Shown here piece by piece: positions 14,603 to 15,969 of a stretch of DNA of 15,969 nt (its first letter is position 1; each line of letters begins with the position of its first letter). The stretch comes from an uncultured Planctomycetaceae bacterium (lineage in GTDB: Bacteria; Planctomycetota; Planctomycetia; Pirellulales; Pirellulaceae), in the NCBI GenBank assembly GCA_937967665.1, contig CALBSZ010000094.1, forward strand, positions 1 through 15,969, read 5' to 3'. The position numbers and the translations under genes are program-made. The notes beneath the pieces were generated by a model. That model was not told where the DNA came from. It did no database searches and worked only from the letters and a program-made list of their open reading frames with translations.

Positions 14603-15969
14603 TCAGGCATGGGACACGCTCCCGGCAGGGGCGAATGAGACTTCGGGGTTGGCGTCCAGCCAGATCCCCAAGATCATCAGCAGCCAGACCATCCGCCGCC
14701 GCTTGGGGTTGCCGGCAAGACTGGCGACGATGTGGGCGATTTCGCGCTGGTCCAGCAATTCGTGGATCCTGGCTTGATCTCGCAGCAAGCAATCGTGAAC
14801 CAGGTGTCCCAGCGCAGCGTCGTCGCACAGCCATTCGTGCTCCGGGATGCCAAAACCCATCTTACGGCGATGCACGAAGTCGTCGCTAAATCGCTGCTCC
14901 AATAATCGCTTGGGCAGGTATTTCAAAACGCGGCCATGGCCGTTGCAGTGGCGAATCCGTTGATTCATCGGCAATGTGGCCGCCAGCTTCGCGACTTCGA
15001 CGTCAATCAACGGTGTGCGGACTTCAAGACCGTGGTACATGCTGGCCCGATCGACCTTGGTCAGGATATCACCCGGAAGATACGTGTTGATGTCGACATG
15101 CTGCGCGAAGGCGAGGCGATCAAAGCGTTCGCCCGTCAGCGCCGCATCATGAAAGGTCGGTGCCGAGGGAAATAGCTGCTCATGAAACGATGGCTTCCAC
15201 AATCGCTGGTAACCGACGGTCGCGAAGACCCGGATCGATTCCTGCCAGCCGACACTTCGCCTGGCGATTCCGCTGCGACCGACAACGCTGCCCACGATTT
15301 TCGAGCTGCGGAGCGGATTCAAGGCGAGATTGCGAGGAAACCTGGCCAAATGAATCAGTTCGCGAGGTGGCAGGTAGGAGTTCATCCACCATCGATAACG
15401 GTGATAACCTGCAAAGAATTCGTCGCCACCGTCCCCGGACAGGACCATCGGAACCTGCGAGTGCGTGAGACGGCTGAGATACCAGGTCGGAAGATTGGAA
15501 CTGTCCCCAAACGGCTCACCATAGTGCTGGGCGAGTTCAAGTACCAACTGGACGTCCGGCTTCACGATTTCCGCGTTCAGATGAATGCCGCACTGCTTAG
15601 CAGCTTTTTCGGCGTACTTGATTTCGGAGTACGGCGTTTCATCGAAGCCGATGGAAAAAGCTTGTACGCCCGGGCCCAGAATCTCGCTCATCAAACACGC
15701 CACCAGCGTCGAGTCAATCCCGCCAGACAGGAAGACGCCGAACGGGACGTCGGACACCAGATGCGCCTCGACCGATTCGCGGATCGTCGCTTCACATAAT
15801 CGCTCCCATTCGACGTCATCCAGCGAATGGTCAGGCTGGAACTCCAGTTGCCAGTAACGTTCGGCCGGCGTCCGCTGCCCGTCGAATGCGATCGTCATCC
15901 GGCTGGCCGGAGGGAGTTTGAAGGTGTCCTGGTAGATTGTCTCGGGGTCCGGGATGTAGCCGAACCGCA
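14603..15969 (-). CDS. asnB: Asparagine synthase-like amidotransferase, 5' end outside the window
   Basis: This is the synthetase domain of a second asparagine synthase-family protein. The reading frame continues without a stop through the right edge; the codons before the internal Met at 15898 spell FGYIPDPETIYQ and KLPP, normal AsnB sequence. The Met is therefore not the start, and the N-terminal glutaminase domain lies beyond the window. The ATP-binding loop SGGIDS is encoded at 15710-15727. Later family motifs are present: SGDGGDEFFAGY, GDILTKVDRASM and RTPLID. The sequence differs clearly from the first AsnB-like protein (for example SGGIDS versus SGGMDS), so the two are not recent duplicates. 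It is GC-rich like the methyltransferase gene that follows it. The role is probably glycan-related amidation or a housekeeping Asn supply; it cannot be settled from here. Confidence 0.9.
   Translation of the reverse strand, partial: RFGYIPDPETIYQDTFKLPPASRMTIAFDGQRTPAERYWQLEFQPDHSLDDVEWERLCEATIRESVEAHLVSDVPFGVFLSGGIDSTLVACLMSEILGPGVQAFSIGFDETPYSEIKYAEKAAKQCGIHLNAEIVKPDVQLVLELAQHYGEPFGDSSNLPTWYLSRLTHSQVPMVLSGDGGDEFFAGYHRYRWWMNSYLPPRELIHLARFPRNLALNPLRSSKIVGSVVGRSGIARRSVGWQESIRVFATVGYQRLWKPSFHEQLFPSAPTFHDAALTGERFDRLAFAQHVDINTYLPGDILTKVDRASMYHGLEVRTPLIDVEVAKLAATLPMNQRIRHCNGHGRVLKYLPKRLLEQRFSDDFVHRRKMGFGIPEHEWLCDDAALGHLVHDCLLRDQARIHELLDQREIAHIVASLAGNPKRRRMVWLLMILGIWLDANPEVSFAPAGSVSHA

Overview
This window is a polysaccharide biosynthesis and export locus. 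It probably comes from a member of the Planctomycetota. That assignment rests on decayed intergenic elements of the GGCTCC...CCTGGGAACGC type at the left edge and a CCCTCCCGC/GCGGGAGGG palindrome near the right edge, both of which I associate with planctomycete genomes. It is a style argument, not proof, and a cyanobacterium or another Gram-negative is possible. An ABC exporter whose ATPase carries a Wzt-type C-terminal domain points to a cell with an outer membrane.

Layout. Positions 1-580 hold no credible gene but a cluster of degenerate, mixed-orientation hairpin elements. From 840 to 4889 three tightly packed plus-strand genes encode a sugar-nucleotide epimerase/dehydratase, a DegT/DnrJ/EryC1-type PLP aminotransferase and a glutamine-dependent asparagine synthase-like amidotransferase. 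The strand continues with an unidentified Rossmann-type protein (4902-5978) and a formyltransferase (6081-7040). A minus-strand operon, transcribed from 12427 down to 7003, encodes Wzt, a PAPS-dependent sulfotransferase, a SAM methyltransferase, a NodB-like polysaccharide deacetylase and a GT-C-like multi-spanning glycosyltransferase. Most of its junctions are stop/start overlaps. The exporter permease Wzm lies head-to-head with Wzt on the plus strand (about 12711-13553). Beyond it, again on the minus strand, lie a second SAM methyltransferase (13568-14425) and a second asparagine synthase-like gene cut by the right edge of the window.

Working model (inference). The epimerase and aminotransferase make an amino sugar nucleotide. 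The amidotransferase, Rossmann protein and formyltransferase could further modify it, for example to an N-formylated and/or amidated (glycuronamide-like) residue. The sulfotransferase and methyltransferase, translationally coupled to wzt, could cap or decorate the chain that the Wzt C-terminal domain recognises, and Wzm/Wzt exports it. The GT-C protein would act on the exoplasmic side and the deacetylase would trim acyl groups. No GT-A or GT-B polymerising glycosyltransferase and no initiating phosphoglycosyltransferase is present, so part of the pathway must lie elsewhere.

Base composition suggests a mosaic: about 55% GC in the first three genes, about 45-48% in the central part (roughly 4900-13550), and clearly higher (above 60%) from 13568 on. 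The central export/modification cassette may therefore have a separate origin from its flanks.
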